DNA from: Bullera alba
Taxonomy: Eukaryota; Basidiomycota; Tremellomycetes; Tremellales; Bulleraceae
DNA: 64,000 nucleotides
Direction of reading: 5' to 3'
Assembly: GCA_001600095.1 (NCBI GenBank)
Contig: BCIX01000003.1
Location: forward strand, 1,550,001-1,614,000
Shown in pieces: positions 22,929 through 33,707 of this stretch (positions within the stretch are counted from its first letter, which is position 1; each line of letters starts with the position of its first letter). The notes below the pieces were generated by a model. That model saw nothing but the letters and a program-made list of their open reading frames with translations. It searched no databases and had not been told where the DNA came from. The translations under genes and the position numbers were made by a program.

Positions 22929-23790
22929 CGATCCCGCTCGAGGGCTCCGAAACCCAGACACCCTCGTCAAGGTGGAATCCCTATACTGTCTGGTACGACC
23001 ATACCACGAGACCTCAAGATGTACCATCGACACTCGATCGATGTCCCTCCCGTCCTGAAATCTCTCCGCTTCATTAATCATTCACCACTCCTCATCTCTC
23101 GGCCTCAGGCAAAACCGAGTACTCGACCACGATTCCAACACGAGCAGCCTCCGATCGCGACATAGCCTTGGACATAGCCTTGGATTTCAGAACCCTCTTC
23201 ATGTCACTTTACGAACTCCGACACGCTCACGCCCACGCCCACGCCCACGATCGAGCACGAGGTTGAACCGCCAGACTGTTGTAGACTCATACCCGCCCTG
23301 TACTTTGTACCGCCAATTTCGTCATCGTGCCATAGCGTGCACTTCACCCCCTGTGTAGCCCTTGCATCGTAGGCACTTTGTTGTATGTATCTTCCAGACA
23401 CTTGGAGCAGCCCGTTGCCTCAGACTACCATAAGCAGTCAATCGGACCGTCGGACGCACCCTCGCGCACTCCTCGTAGGTGGACGAAGTGCCGCCCACCA
23501 TTAGAGCGCAAGCCGAAATTGTAATGCTTCGCTCCAGGAACAACTACAAACTCGTGCTCAACTCCAGAACGGTTCGTAATGCAGCGCCACCCAAGCTCTA
23601 ATCACTCTACCCCGGCGCACCGCATCAATTCATGCGGCGCACGCAGCCGATTCTCTACCACGCGACACGCGACAGAAAGTGCGATGTCAACATGAGGTCT
23701 TGCTTCTCTACTGGTGCTCGTACAACATGCGCATACCGCTTCATCCTAGTATCCATCCAATCAAACGTTCGCGTTATTGCGACCACAGTC
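22929..23790. other. Flank between copies 7 and 8, no gene recognised
   Basis: It holds small direct repeats (GACATAGCCTTG x2 near 23160-23187; CACGCC-type repeats near 23225-23250). An open stretch from 23632 is in frame with the first copy 8 exon and could extend it upstream, but has no family counterpart. Confidence 0.5.
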
Positions 23791-24104
23791 ATGAGCCAAC
23801 TCTCATATACGAGCTCGCAACTGGAGGAATGGACGACTACTGTGGGTTAGCTTTCGCGGCTCTGGTCTCAGATACATCACTTTTCAACTGACCTCAAATC
23901 TCTAGTCGCACGTCAATGCGCCCGAGCCCACTTCGATGAGTCAGCTTCCGTATTCGAGCTCCCAGCTTGAGGCGTGGACCATCGTCAGTACGCGAGTCTG
24001 AGACCGAGAGAGAAGCTGACCTTAAGACGCAGCCACACGACTCCACGACCACAGCTATCGGTGAACTGCCGTATTCGAAGTCCCAACTCGAGGAATGGAC
24101 GATT
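23791..24104 (+). repeat. Three tandem exon-intron units encoding an SQL..SSQLEEW peptide
   Basis: The peptide core (L-x-Y-(T/S)-(S/K)-S-Q-L-E-(E/A)-W-T) is encoded from 23800, 23945 and 24066. Each core is followed by a donor site and an intron ending in a CTGAC/TTGAC branch site and AG, and each exon keeps phase 0. This looks like duplication of a whole exon plus its intron. Confidence 0.7.
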
Positions 24105-25598
24105 GTAAGTATCTGCAAGATAGTAAAACGAGATATAGCAGCTTTCAGTTGACATAGACCTTTCGCTTTCCAGCCATGGCCTCGGATCGTTGGTCCCGCT
24201 ACAGCAGTCACGACACCTGACATACTGCGGCGCATCCTGGTTCACGCGACCACATCGACCCTCGCCACATGTCTTCGGGTATGCCGGAACTTCTACACCG
24301 TCAGCGGACCAATCCTCTACCGGGACGTCGAGATTGTCGACAAGAAGATCACGATCCTCGAAGGAGCAACGTACGCACCTGTCTCAGGGCCGATCATACC
24401 GAACCTCGAGGAGGAACTCTTGCGCCATATCAAAACGATGACGATCACACTCGATAAGCGCAGCACCTGCGAAGATCGAACTGTAAAAGTACCTGAGGGC
24501 GACATTCCTAACGTCGAAACGGTCAAGGTGAATTACCAAGCTTATACGCAACTGCCAGTCGTTTGCAAGAAATGTCAGCAACACTGTTGCGACTACAGAG
24601 CCGGTTCCGCCTATACGATCCTGTTTCGGACGGCGCCCAAGAAGCTCGTCTGGGTGCCCAGGTTCCATTCGTCGCGTCAGCGGTCGGCTCAGCGGTTGTG
24701 GCGAAGAAGCGCGGCTCCCCTCGAAGCTCTCACCGCCATCTTGTCCTCGCTCCGTGTCGACCAACACGAAATCTTGAACTTATTCTGCGTGGGGTGGTCA
24801 GCGATGTTCGACACGGGGTCGTCAGCGCGAATACTGCCAAACCTGCGAATCGTTATCTGCTCGTGGGCCGAAAAGATGGGCGATGGGATCAGGCAGCGCG
24901 AGAATCCGATAGTGGAACAACAGGTGATTATAAACCTACACAAAGTGACCCGGACGTATTATCGGAAGGTCACGATCTACATCATAGACCCTATCGAAAC
25001 GCTTTCACCGACACCAAACCAAGGAACTTCGATGCTCAGCGTGGTTCGTGCCAAGGAGTTGTTCGAAAAGTACGACCGTGAAGCAGCAAAGGACGGGTCT
25101 CATCAGCCGGAGGTGGTCTTTAAAAGTCGACGGGATTATCTAGCCGAGGGCGTGACGGACGAAATCGACGCGGAGGAACTGGCTAGGTGGAAGCGGACTC
25201 AAGACTTTGAGGACAGAATGGAGTCACTCGACGACTATCGCGAGCAGGCACTCGCTCAACGGAAAGACGAAGCCGGTATCCTCTATCACCAATCGAATCT
25301 GGTCTCACAGACGCAGTTGATCGAAGAATATCGAGTCGCCGCACTCGCAGCACTTCAAGACTGGGAGCAAGATTGCGTTCAGACGGAGGCAATGGCTCAG
25401 AAGCTCGCAAAGGTGAATAACATCTGCGACGTCGTCGGAGATCTCTGGTATCACAACCCGCCAAAACCTTACATGTCGCATATCGCCCGCGACTTCCAGA
25501 CCGACCCTCGAAAGGTGATCTCAGATCTCTATTCCACGACTACACTGCGGTTCGAGAGAAAGTCCTCTTGGACGCTGCCGCGGAGACCGACCGCGTAG
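23791..25598 (+). CDS. F-box-like array protein, copy 8, with three repeated N-terminal exons (541 aa)
   Basis: The only copy without the ATG-only exon. Proposed exons: 23791-23841, 23906-23983, 24033-24104, 24174-25598; introns of 64, 49 and 69 nt, all phase 0. The first three exons encode related peptides with the pattern S-Q-L-x-Y-x-S-S-Q-L-E-x-W-T. Exon 4 begins PWPRIVGPATAVTTPD, then PDILRRILVHATTSTLATCL...CRNFYTVSGPILYRDV. The central motif is C-x2-C-x4-C-C (CKKCQQHCC), then KKLVWVPR and VVFKSRRDYLAEGVTDEID. A diverged terminal unit (QDFEDRMESLDDY...LQDWEQDCVQTEAMAQ) and an extra ~60-residue tail follow. Stop TAG 25596-25598. Start choice is uncertain because the frame is open upstream to 23632; exon 4 is secure by homology. 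Confidence 0.7.
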
Positions 25599-26042
25599 AG
25601 GATGCTAGAGATGCATTGCTTGCTTTCTGGGGGTTTGGCACTATGTAGGATACAATCTCAGCTGTGACAACAGCGCTCTCTGACTTGGTTCGAGTTCAAT
25701 GGTGAGTACTGAGTACTGAGTGCTCTCATGTCACAAGTAGCTAGCTTCGCTTGCACCCGCGAATGCTCGACGCTCGAGCCCGTTCTGGACATTCGGCTTC
25801 AACATCTACTCACGCAAATTTTCGTGTTTCAACATGAACGATCCCGCCTAGGCCCGCCTCCTGACTACCGCTCCAACCTCGCATTCCCTGTCTGGCCAGC
25901 TTGCGAGTTGTATTGACATCCTTCAACAACACCTCTGATCGCTCGTAAACTATCTGCACCTTACAAAGGCCCCGTACCCGCCGACAGTAGCTGATTCGAA
26001 CACCCGCCAACCGTCAACTCGAAGTGATCCCCTGTCGATGAT
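25599..26042. other. Flank between copies 8 and 9 with a second ATG-donor site
   Basis: An ATG directly followed by GTGAGT occurs at 25699-25704, with a possible acceptor CAAGTAG near 25739. It mimics the start of the array genes but leads into a short frame that stops at ~25850. It may be the remnant of another array start or an alternative 5' exon of copy 9. Confidence 0.4.
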
Positions 26043-27675
26043 ATGGTGAGTCTCTGAACCAGCGAGATCGACCGGTCAGCGGTCAACGGCCATCCTCGGC
26101 TGACTCGAAAGCTGCAGCTTGAAGACCATCCCGCACCTCCTCCCACCGCTGCCCATAGGGTCACCATACCCGATATACTCCAACGCATCCTCGTCCATGC
26201 CAGCACCCCGACTCTCGTAGTTTGCCTCCGGGTCTGTCACAACTTCTACAAAGTTCCTTCACTAGTCCTCTACCGACATGTCGAGACCTCAGATACGGAC
26301 TCGGCTATCAATATTTTCGAAGGCGCGCTGGTCGTCACGGACCCCGCGGCAGGTCGCTTCAATCTCAAGCGGGATTTGTTACGCCAAGTGAAGACTATGA
26401 CGGTCACACTAAAACGGCACGAGCACTGCGCATGCGAACAAACACCAGCAATAAGACCAGCGATCGACGTTTTCGAAGTGGAAACAATCAGGTTGAACTT
26501 CGGTCCGCATGCAGGCCCCCATCGGTTGTGCAGGAATTGCCTGAAACTCCAAGGCGATTACAATGCCGGCTCAGCCTGGCAGGTCTTGCTATGGAGTAGA
26601 CCTAAGAAGCTTGTGTGGGCTCGAGGGCCTCACATCCTGCGTATCGCCGAAGGCTTGATCCCAATGACGAAGGGTATGACAACCCTTACCGCAATTGTAT
26701 CTCCGCTATCGGTCGTCGGCTACCGTCTCACGAAGGAGACCGGAATTCAATAGAGGACACTGTCCGAACCTTTCACACCTCCGGCTCATTGTCACCTCAT
26801 GGGCCGACCAGATGGCGGCAATGGAGAGCCCTCCTGCCAGATACAGCCAAAATTGGTGGATGAGCTTACTGATCGAAGAGGACGCGATGGACAATTTGCA
26901 TTCCGCATTCAGGGGGTACCAACACGTTGAAGTCTACCTCGTAGACCCTATACCGATTGCGATAGTAGACGACGACACGGACGATCTCATCTCTTGGGTA
27001 GAGTTCGACCATACTTGTGCCGCCAAGCAATACGGGTTATATGCGGCAGGATTGATCACGACTGGCGATGACCTGCCCCCGGGCCCCAAGGTGGTATTCA
27101 AAAGTAGAAAGGACTACATCCAGGAAGGAATCACGGACGAGATCGACTCGGAGGAGCTAGGGAGGTGGAAGCGAGATCAGGACTTTGTGGACAGGATGGC
27201 GGATTTAGACTCGCACTACGAGCAGGAACTCGATGGACAACACGACCATATCCAGCCTCTCGCCGATCACCCGGATACCATCTCGGAGCCGCAATTAATC
27301 GAAGAGGTCCAGATCTATCAGCTTATCCTACTCGACCATTGGGAGCAGGAATGCGCCAAAACTCAAGCCGAAGCTGAAGAGACCGAAGAGCGTCTGGTCG
27401 ATATCTTGGTGATCAGAGAGATCTGTTTCGAGGAACTACGAGCTCCTAGCTCCTCGGTCCTCGGTCCCGAAATGGTACTCGCCGTACAGAAGGCAGCGCA
27501 AGAGATCCTATCATTTCACGAGCGCTGGCGGAAACTGCGAGGTCGCAAGTCTTCGGGCATCGATCACACATTGTCACCCGACTTTACAAAGGCAGCGCAG
27601 ATGCTCACATCGTTCTTCCAGCTGGACCTGTGGCCCGCGCCAAATTGGAAAGAACCAGAGATGACCACGGCATGA
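26043..27675 (+). pseudogene. F-box-like array copy 9, single frameshift
   Basis: ATG-only exon 26043-26045, intron 26046-26117 (GTGAGT...CTGCAG), exon 2 from 26118 (LEDHPAPPPTAAHRVTIPD, then PDILQRILVHASTPTLVVCL). The cysteine motif (CRNC) and KKLVWARG follow. The frame ends at TAG 26751-26753. Family sequence continues without loss in the +1 frame from RGHCPNLSHLRLIVTSW (~26753) through VVFKSRKDYIQEGITDEID, a terminal unit and a long tail to TGA 27675. Removing one base near 26750 would rejoin both parts; no intron with a usable donor phase was found there. The second part is long and undamaged, so the lesion is recent or a sequencing/assembly error; if so the gene would be intact. Confidence 0.7.
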
Positions 27676-27827
27676 GCAGGCGTGCGGGCTGGGCAAATCG
27701 TGGTCGTGTCCGTACTGTACATACATACATGACCACTAATGTGGACGACATCACGTCGCTCTATGTACTCTCCTCGTACGATATATACGTCATGACCTTG
27801 TCTTGAGTGACTTTCGTCGACTGATTC

Positions 27828-29925
27828 TCAGCGTTGACGCTTAGATGGCCTCTCCTTCTCATCGTCCGTCACGTACCCGTCCACCTCTTCGGATGGTTTG
27901 GAGTCCAACTTGACTGGCGCCTCTATGTCGAGTTTGGCTACCGCCGGGCTCATGCCTTCCACCTCACTTTGGTCTGATTCGTAGCCATCGACACCTTGTC
28001 GCCTGACTTTTTCTTCTGCCTCGTCCGCCTCGGCGTTGGTTGCTAGGAGGTGGACATGGGACCTGGAGCAATGGTCAGCGGAGTCGATGTGAGTGGTGTT
28101 GACTTGACTTACATGTCTCCAACACCGGTGATCCACCGAAGATCCGATATTGACGGCACAGCGCCTTTTGCCGTAACCCCAGACTCGGCATCCTCGGTGG
28201 ACGGTACTGCGACCGGCGGCGGAATTGTCCATCCCAGCTGACCAGACAGCCAAGTGACGATCCTGTCCGCATCTCCCAGCAGGCAGATCTGGTCGTAGAG
28301 TCAGCATATTACTTGCAGGATACCGAGCTTCGCTCACATCAGGCTTGACATGCGACACAGGGGTCATGTTGATGAAGATCTGGGGTATAGAGTGAGGTAT
28401 GTGCGCTATTTTGATGAGTAAGCCTTTTCCCCGAGGATCGCTCTGTCTGGGTACTCACTGAGAACTTCGCTCACAGGAGCGACTTTCAGACTTGTACCGA
28501 TGATGATCAGGAGATCGACCTTTTCTCTATCTTGGAACAGACACTCGTCAAACTCTGAATCCAGCGCCTGACCGAAGAATGTGATATCCGGCTGGCGCCA
28601 GTCAGCAACTTATTACCGAGCCAATATTTACGAAGCAACCCACCTTCATGATGCCTGGCTCGCCGCCTCCCCACTCGTCCATGGGCTCGCTGTCGGATTC
28701 ACTTCCCCAACCCTTCGCTTTTCCTTTGCCCTTGTCTTTGCTCTTCGACTCCTTGTGCGCTTTGATGCGGGAAAGCTCCTTGTCCCGCTCCTCTCGACAG
28801 ATGCCACAGTATGGGATCTGGCTCGACATGATGTATGGTTCAAGGTTCTTTCCCGGAACGCGGGTTTTGCAGCGCTAAATGGTCAGCACGAGGTGACCGG
28901 AAGTCGTACTCACCAAACAAGATGCGGTTTTGAAGGAGCCTTCGAGATTAGCCCCATCACCAGATTGGTAGACTCACCGTGACATTGGAGGACTTTCTCG
29001 ACTCCAGCGAGACTCTCGAGTGTGTCGATATTTTGGGTGTAGTTTCGGAGCAACTACCCGCATCAGCGGGCTTCAACAACCACCACTCACCGAGCCTCTG
29101 TCCTCTAGTAGCTTGATCCATCGGTGACACGGACTTGGCACAAAATTGCTAGGATAGATCTGCTTTGCAAACGAACTCCTTGTCAATACACAAACCTTGG
29201 TTCTTCACTCACTAGAACACCTCGGGATGTTCTCTGAAGAAATGGATGTCGAACATTTGCTGTGGATCGTCCAACTCCCATTTCCCCTCATCTTGCAATT
29301 GGGCATATAGACCATTTGCGGATCTAAAGTCGGGAATGCCACAGGATGTCGATATTCCAGCACCACTGAGCACAATGATATTTTTGGCGTTTCTCAACAG
29401 GTTGACGGCGTCTGAGACGGAGTTGTACTGCGAAAGTTTCTCCCTCCGACGAAGAATGCGCGAGAGAGCGACTTTGGCATAGGGAAGCAAGTCGAGGTTG
29501 TGGGTGTAATTCCGTCTGAGGTGTTCAGGCTCTTTGTCAGTGATGGTAGACCGGACTTTGACATACTGGAATGAATCCCAGTCCAAGTAGCAACTTCCGC
29601 AGTGAGGGCATCTCTCCATCTGGGCCTATGGGCCTTAGGTAGTCTCGGAGGAAATTGACGATTCCCTTCTCCTTCAGATCTGCCAATAGTCCTGCTACTT
29701 CTGCATCGCTGAACCCATTCTCAGCTGCCCCAACTTGTCAGTAACGAGATACGAGTTTCATATATTTTACCCAGATGGGCATGACATACCCTCATCAACG
29801 AGCCTGTCATATTCTTCATCACGGAGCGCCTCCCTGTCCTCGTCGGAATCCCACTCGTCGCTGTCAATCTGGTACGTCTCGCCTGGGGTGATCACGTGGG
29901 AAGCCGCTGGGTCGCCTTCCGCCAT
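27828..29925 (-). CDS. SIR2: Class I sirtuin, NAD-dependent protein deacetylase
   Basis: Removes acetyl groups from lysines, typically histones in silent chromatin, using NAD. Multi-exon gene read from 29925 to TGA 27828. After an acidic N terminus ([14 protein letters not shown]) come a leucine-rich helix, then [15 protein letters not shown] (NAD site, ~29325), TQNID with its catalytic-region Asn/Asp (~29040), HG for the general-base His, a zinc module with two C-x2-C pairs (CLRC and CGIC), [25 protein letters not shown], and a C-terminal [19 protein letters not shown] Lys/Ser-rich insertion of ~45 residues follows the second Cys pair. At least three introns are exactly 37 nt (29054-29090, 29176-29212, 29530-29566). 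The start at 29925 is tentative because the frame is open further upstream without an ATG, so an extra 5' exon is possible. Confidence 0.9.
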
Positions 29926-31003
29926 CGTACTGAGCGGGCTACCTGGACTTGCGGCCAGGCATACAGGCAGTAATTGACCTGATCTAGGTGAAGCGAGAGT
30001 GTAGGTGCTGATATCGATGGCGCCGTCCTCGTCTACGTTATGGACGGAGGCAAGATGGAGGAGCTGCAGCAGTCACCATGCTCGACGGGACGACCACTGG
30101 AGCTCGTGCTAGCGGCGATCTCCGCTGACTTCGATCACATCTGCCGGCCAGCCAAAACAGGCAATGCGATTGCGAGAGAGTGACGGACCGCAAACGAATC
30201 GGAACCGTGAGTGTTACCATTCTCTCCACGACCTGCAGCTTTCGCCTCTTCGTCCCGCGAGAAGAGTAGAGCCGGGCCCTATCGATCACCTTGTCAACCT
30301 ACGGGCTTTCTGAGCGACTAGTATTCGCGGGGTACCCGACGAAAATGGCTGACCGGCTTTCTTTAAGCCGCTGCAATGCGCTCACACGATCCTACCACTA
30401 GTGCCCGACACTCGACCACTTTGCGCTATCTTCTGCTGTAACGAAGCGTTCCGGACTCAACTCCCATCAATTCTAGGCGGTACCACCCAGTGCGACCCCA
30501 AGGACGACGTGAGATGACTACGAAAATCGCTATCCTGTCTTTCCAGACCCTTCGACAATTCTCATACCACAATCCACCAATTCACTTATTCATCGAGACA
30601 TCTTAATGCATCAGCCAGACTACGATGCACTCACCTGCATCTGTCCGAGTCTGCGACTCAAAGCCGTGGCCAATGATCTCGCCGAAGAGTAGCACAAGAT
30701 GAAACGTTGTACGCGTGACGTAATGGCGCTTTGACCGCCCGCGACTGATTTCTCCCACCCATCTCCTTCTCCAACGCTGACTGCTGACCTTGTCATTCTC
30801 CAACTTCGCTCTCCTGACCCCTAGTCTTCTTGTATGCTTGTGCCAAGCACTATATAGCTCTTCTTGTCATCGTCTGGACCGATCGGCAGAGCCCTTTGAC
30901 TCCAGGTAAGTCACACCTCCCGACACCTTCCACCCACTCCTCCTTCCCTCGCCACCTCGTATAGAACCAGCTGATCACTGACATACGTGCATTAACCCAC
31001 GGG
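29926..31003. other. Divergent intergenic region between sirtuin and Pro-rich gene
   Basis: Shared upstream region of two divergent genes. The sirtuin side (30038-30289) has an open reverse-strand stretch starting MIDRARLYSSRG that could be a 5' exon, but no phase-matching splice was found. A possible 5'-UTR intron donor (GGTAAGT at ~30905) precedes the + strand gene. Confidence 0.5.
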
Positions 31004-33506
31004 ATGGAAGTCGACCAACCGGCTGGATTGACGACAGAGAACGTGTCCGCACTTCCGAAGATACCCTCAGGCAGAACGATCTCCGCGTGGATGTACAGCA
31101 TCGTCGAATCTCGTGCATCACAAGGCTACACTCCGCCGCCATTCAACCCGTTCGAGACCTCCCACTTGACCCAGCCCCTTGTCCCGTCCAGTCGACGTGT
31201 CGATATGAACTGCTTGGCTCCACCGACCCAGGAAGACGAACTGGTCGCACCATATGCTATGTTCGAACGAGGTGAGCATGTAAAGTCAACCAAGGCTCGA
31301 GCCAGCTGACAGGTGGCTGTAGCAGTTAGCAGTGTCCCTCGAGACGGGTCCGATGGTCGAAGAAGTCTTGCCTTGCAGGCCAGATCTTGGCACTTCGACC
31401 CCACAGCAGCGGCGGACCTGACCCATGGTCCAGATGAGATGGCTCAATTGTCCAACCAGGCCACCGGGCGACTGGGCGCTTCGACTAGGTACTCCGGTGG
31501 AATTACTCGCAGAAGTCATCCCGGCAGAAGACCTCAAGAGAACACCTCAACATCGAAAGGTCCTGACGAACGAATCTCACGACCTCGACCAGCATCGTTA
31601 GAGAATACCACCAAGCAAGCTCCAAAGCGTAGTCGGAAGGCTCGTAATCAGTCTCCGGAACCGTTTCGACCTGCAAATGTCAACTTCGGTCCTACTGGCA
31701 GGCTCACGGTGAGTCCTGGTCACCAACACTACTCTGCCCCTACTGACCGCCCCACAGCTGCCGCCAAACCTTCGACCGGAAATCCTCAACCCACGTTATG
31801 CGCTAGTCGCCGGACCAAGCACAATCACGCCCGAACATCCAGCAGCCGGTAGTAACGGGAACAACAATCCTACAAGGACGACCAGCCGATACTTCGAAAG
31901 ACCGGGAGGACCAAAGCGGCGTCTGGTCGATGATCCTGTCCCACATTTCCAAGGCCGTCGTGGTCAAACGCCCAGTCTTCCGCGCCTACCAGCGCCAAAA
32001 CACCGGCTCGGCTCTACAGCCCGTCGACGAGCTGCTCATCCATATGCGCGTCCTTCATCCCAGACTCCGACAGTGGAAGCGGATCGTACAAGAGCACCTA
32101 CGCCCCCGGACTCAAGGGAACCGCCCATAGGCAATGCGACACCTGAACGGCAAACGGCGCCGAGCCCTGAGCCAAGACGCATGTTGCCCTCACCTGGGAT
32201 CACAGGATCATCGCCATGGCCAAGTGACCCAGCTTCAGAGGAAGCTGATTCACAGCCGGTCCCGATTGAACGAACAGGCCAGCCTAGTGCGAGTGGTAGC
32301 CGGACTTCGATGCAGATAAACCAACCGATCGACCATTCGACCCTCGAAGTTGATGGTCCACCAGCACTCCAGGAAGCTGTCACTACCGCTGAAAGCTTAG
32401 CGCCCACACCTCTTGAAGCTCCTCCAGCACCTCTGCCCCGCCCAGAAGCCACCTTGCCCTACATCCCCTACGTCCCTCGTTACGATTACGGCTCCGAACC
32501 GACCCCGGTGACAGATCTTCCAGACTTGGTTCCAGATATTCCCGACTATTTGGCACTACCCGATACCTCGTTTCCATACGATTATCACAGGAACATACCC
32601 CAACCATGGATATCACCCACCAGTCCTTCTCGGCCACCAAACTTTGCGCTGCCTCTGCCGGTCAGAATCCCTGTGATAATCGGTGGACCTGCTCGACCAC
32701 TGCCCGATGGACGAGATTTACTCCTATCGTCATCGCGTCCTCCCCCAGTCGGAACCAGGGAGCTCATGTCAGATCACCCTATGACGCTTGACCCAAGGCA
32801 GCTACACTTGTCGACGACCGCCAATGGACCAAGGCAGACACCTGTCACTCCCGGTGGCAGGTTCGAAGCTCCCACCCTTCCACCGAGCATGAACGGACGA
32901 ACCAACACGCCACAACGATACACGGTGCCCCCACGATTCTTGCAGAGCACGCCAGATAGAACCCTCGTGCAAGGGAATCCTTCACCAGCGCCAGCGATCT
33001 ACCCGAACAACCGGAATCCGCCCGGTCAAGACTACGGCTTGGCCACCCGCATAGATCTCGCTCGACTTGGGGTCCGTCTTATCAATCAACGTCGTGGGCA
33101 AGGGCCAAGCCCTAGCGAAGATGAAAGCTACTCCCTCCCCGAAATGGTCGATACGATGCCCTCCCGTCCACCTTCGCGGGTCTTGGCCGCCGCTACACCC
33201 CAGCGTCGAGCAAATGAGGAATATCCCCTGGATCCATTCGCACCTCAGCTCTATCTCACCCCTCAACGACCTCGGCAGGGGGGTACGCATCACATGAGAA
33301 CATTGAGCGAAGAAGCCTTCCCGATCCACGTCACTGTCGGTTCGGCCCAGCGTCGACAGCAGTCCTGGCCAGGTGGACAGGTCACACCCCAGGTCCCGGA
33401 CCCCATACAACGCTTCTCCTACACCACATCACCTGCCGGCGAGGTACCTGGTATCAACGTCTTCATCCCTGGGCGCGACATGAGAGGAGCGTATATCGGA
33501 ATGTAG
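31004..33506 (+). CDS. Proline/serine-rich hypothetical protein
   Basis: Not recognised. Three exons: 31004-31271, 31323-31708, 31758-33506, giving about 800 residues. The start MEVDQPAGLTTENVSALPK is the first ATG of the open frame. The chain is rich in Pro, Arg, Ser and Thr throughout, with many TPxR and RPP stretches and no membrane segment or clear fold, so it is probably disordered and possibly nuclear or scaffold-like. The first intron ends in TAGCAG, a tandem acceptor that would add or drop one Ala/Val-type residue without frame change. Frame continuity across the third exon (over 580 codons) is good evidence that it is coding. Confidence 0.75.
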
Positions 33507-33707
33507 AGTAACTTACGAACCAGTGTTTTGACATATGACTTGTAGCCTGTTGACGGCTCACTCCCGGACACTTTTGTAACTGCTTTCTCGAAGGTGATGC
33601 ATACAACGACATAGGTGCTTGTTCCAATATGATCCCAAATAATCCTGATCTGCTTCCTCCTGTGATTTACAACCGTCTCCCCGTGGAGGAATGTAGTTTA
33701 GGTCGCT

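Noticed and set aside
23225..23250. CACGCC repeats as a possible CRISPR or telomere-like array
   Set aside because: Only a few six-base units, no spacers, and not at a contig end.
26698..26753. Intron 26698-26753 (GTATCT...CAATAG) as explanation for the copy 9 frame change
   Set aside because: Splicing there joins in the wrong phase; no other donor in the segment gives the phase needed for the downstream frame.
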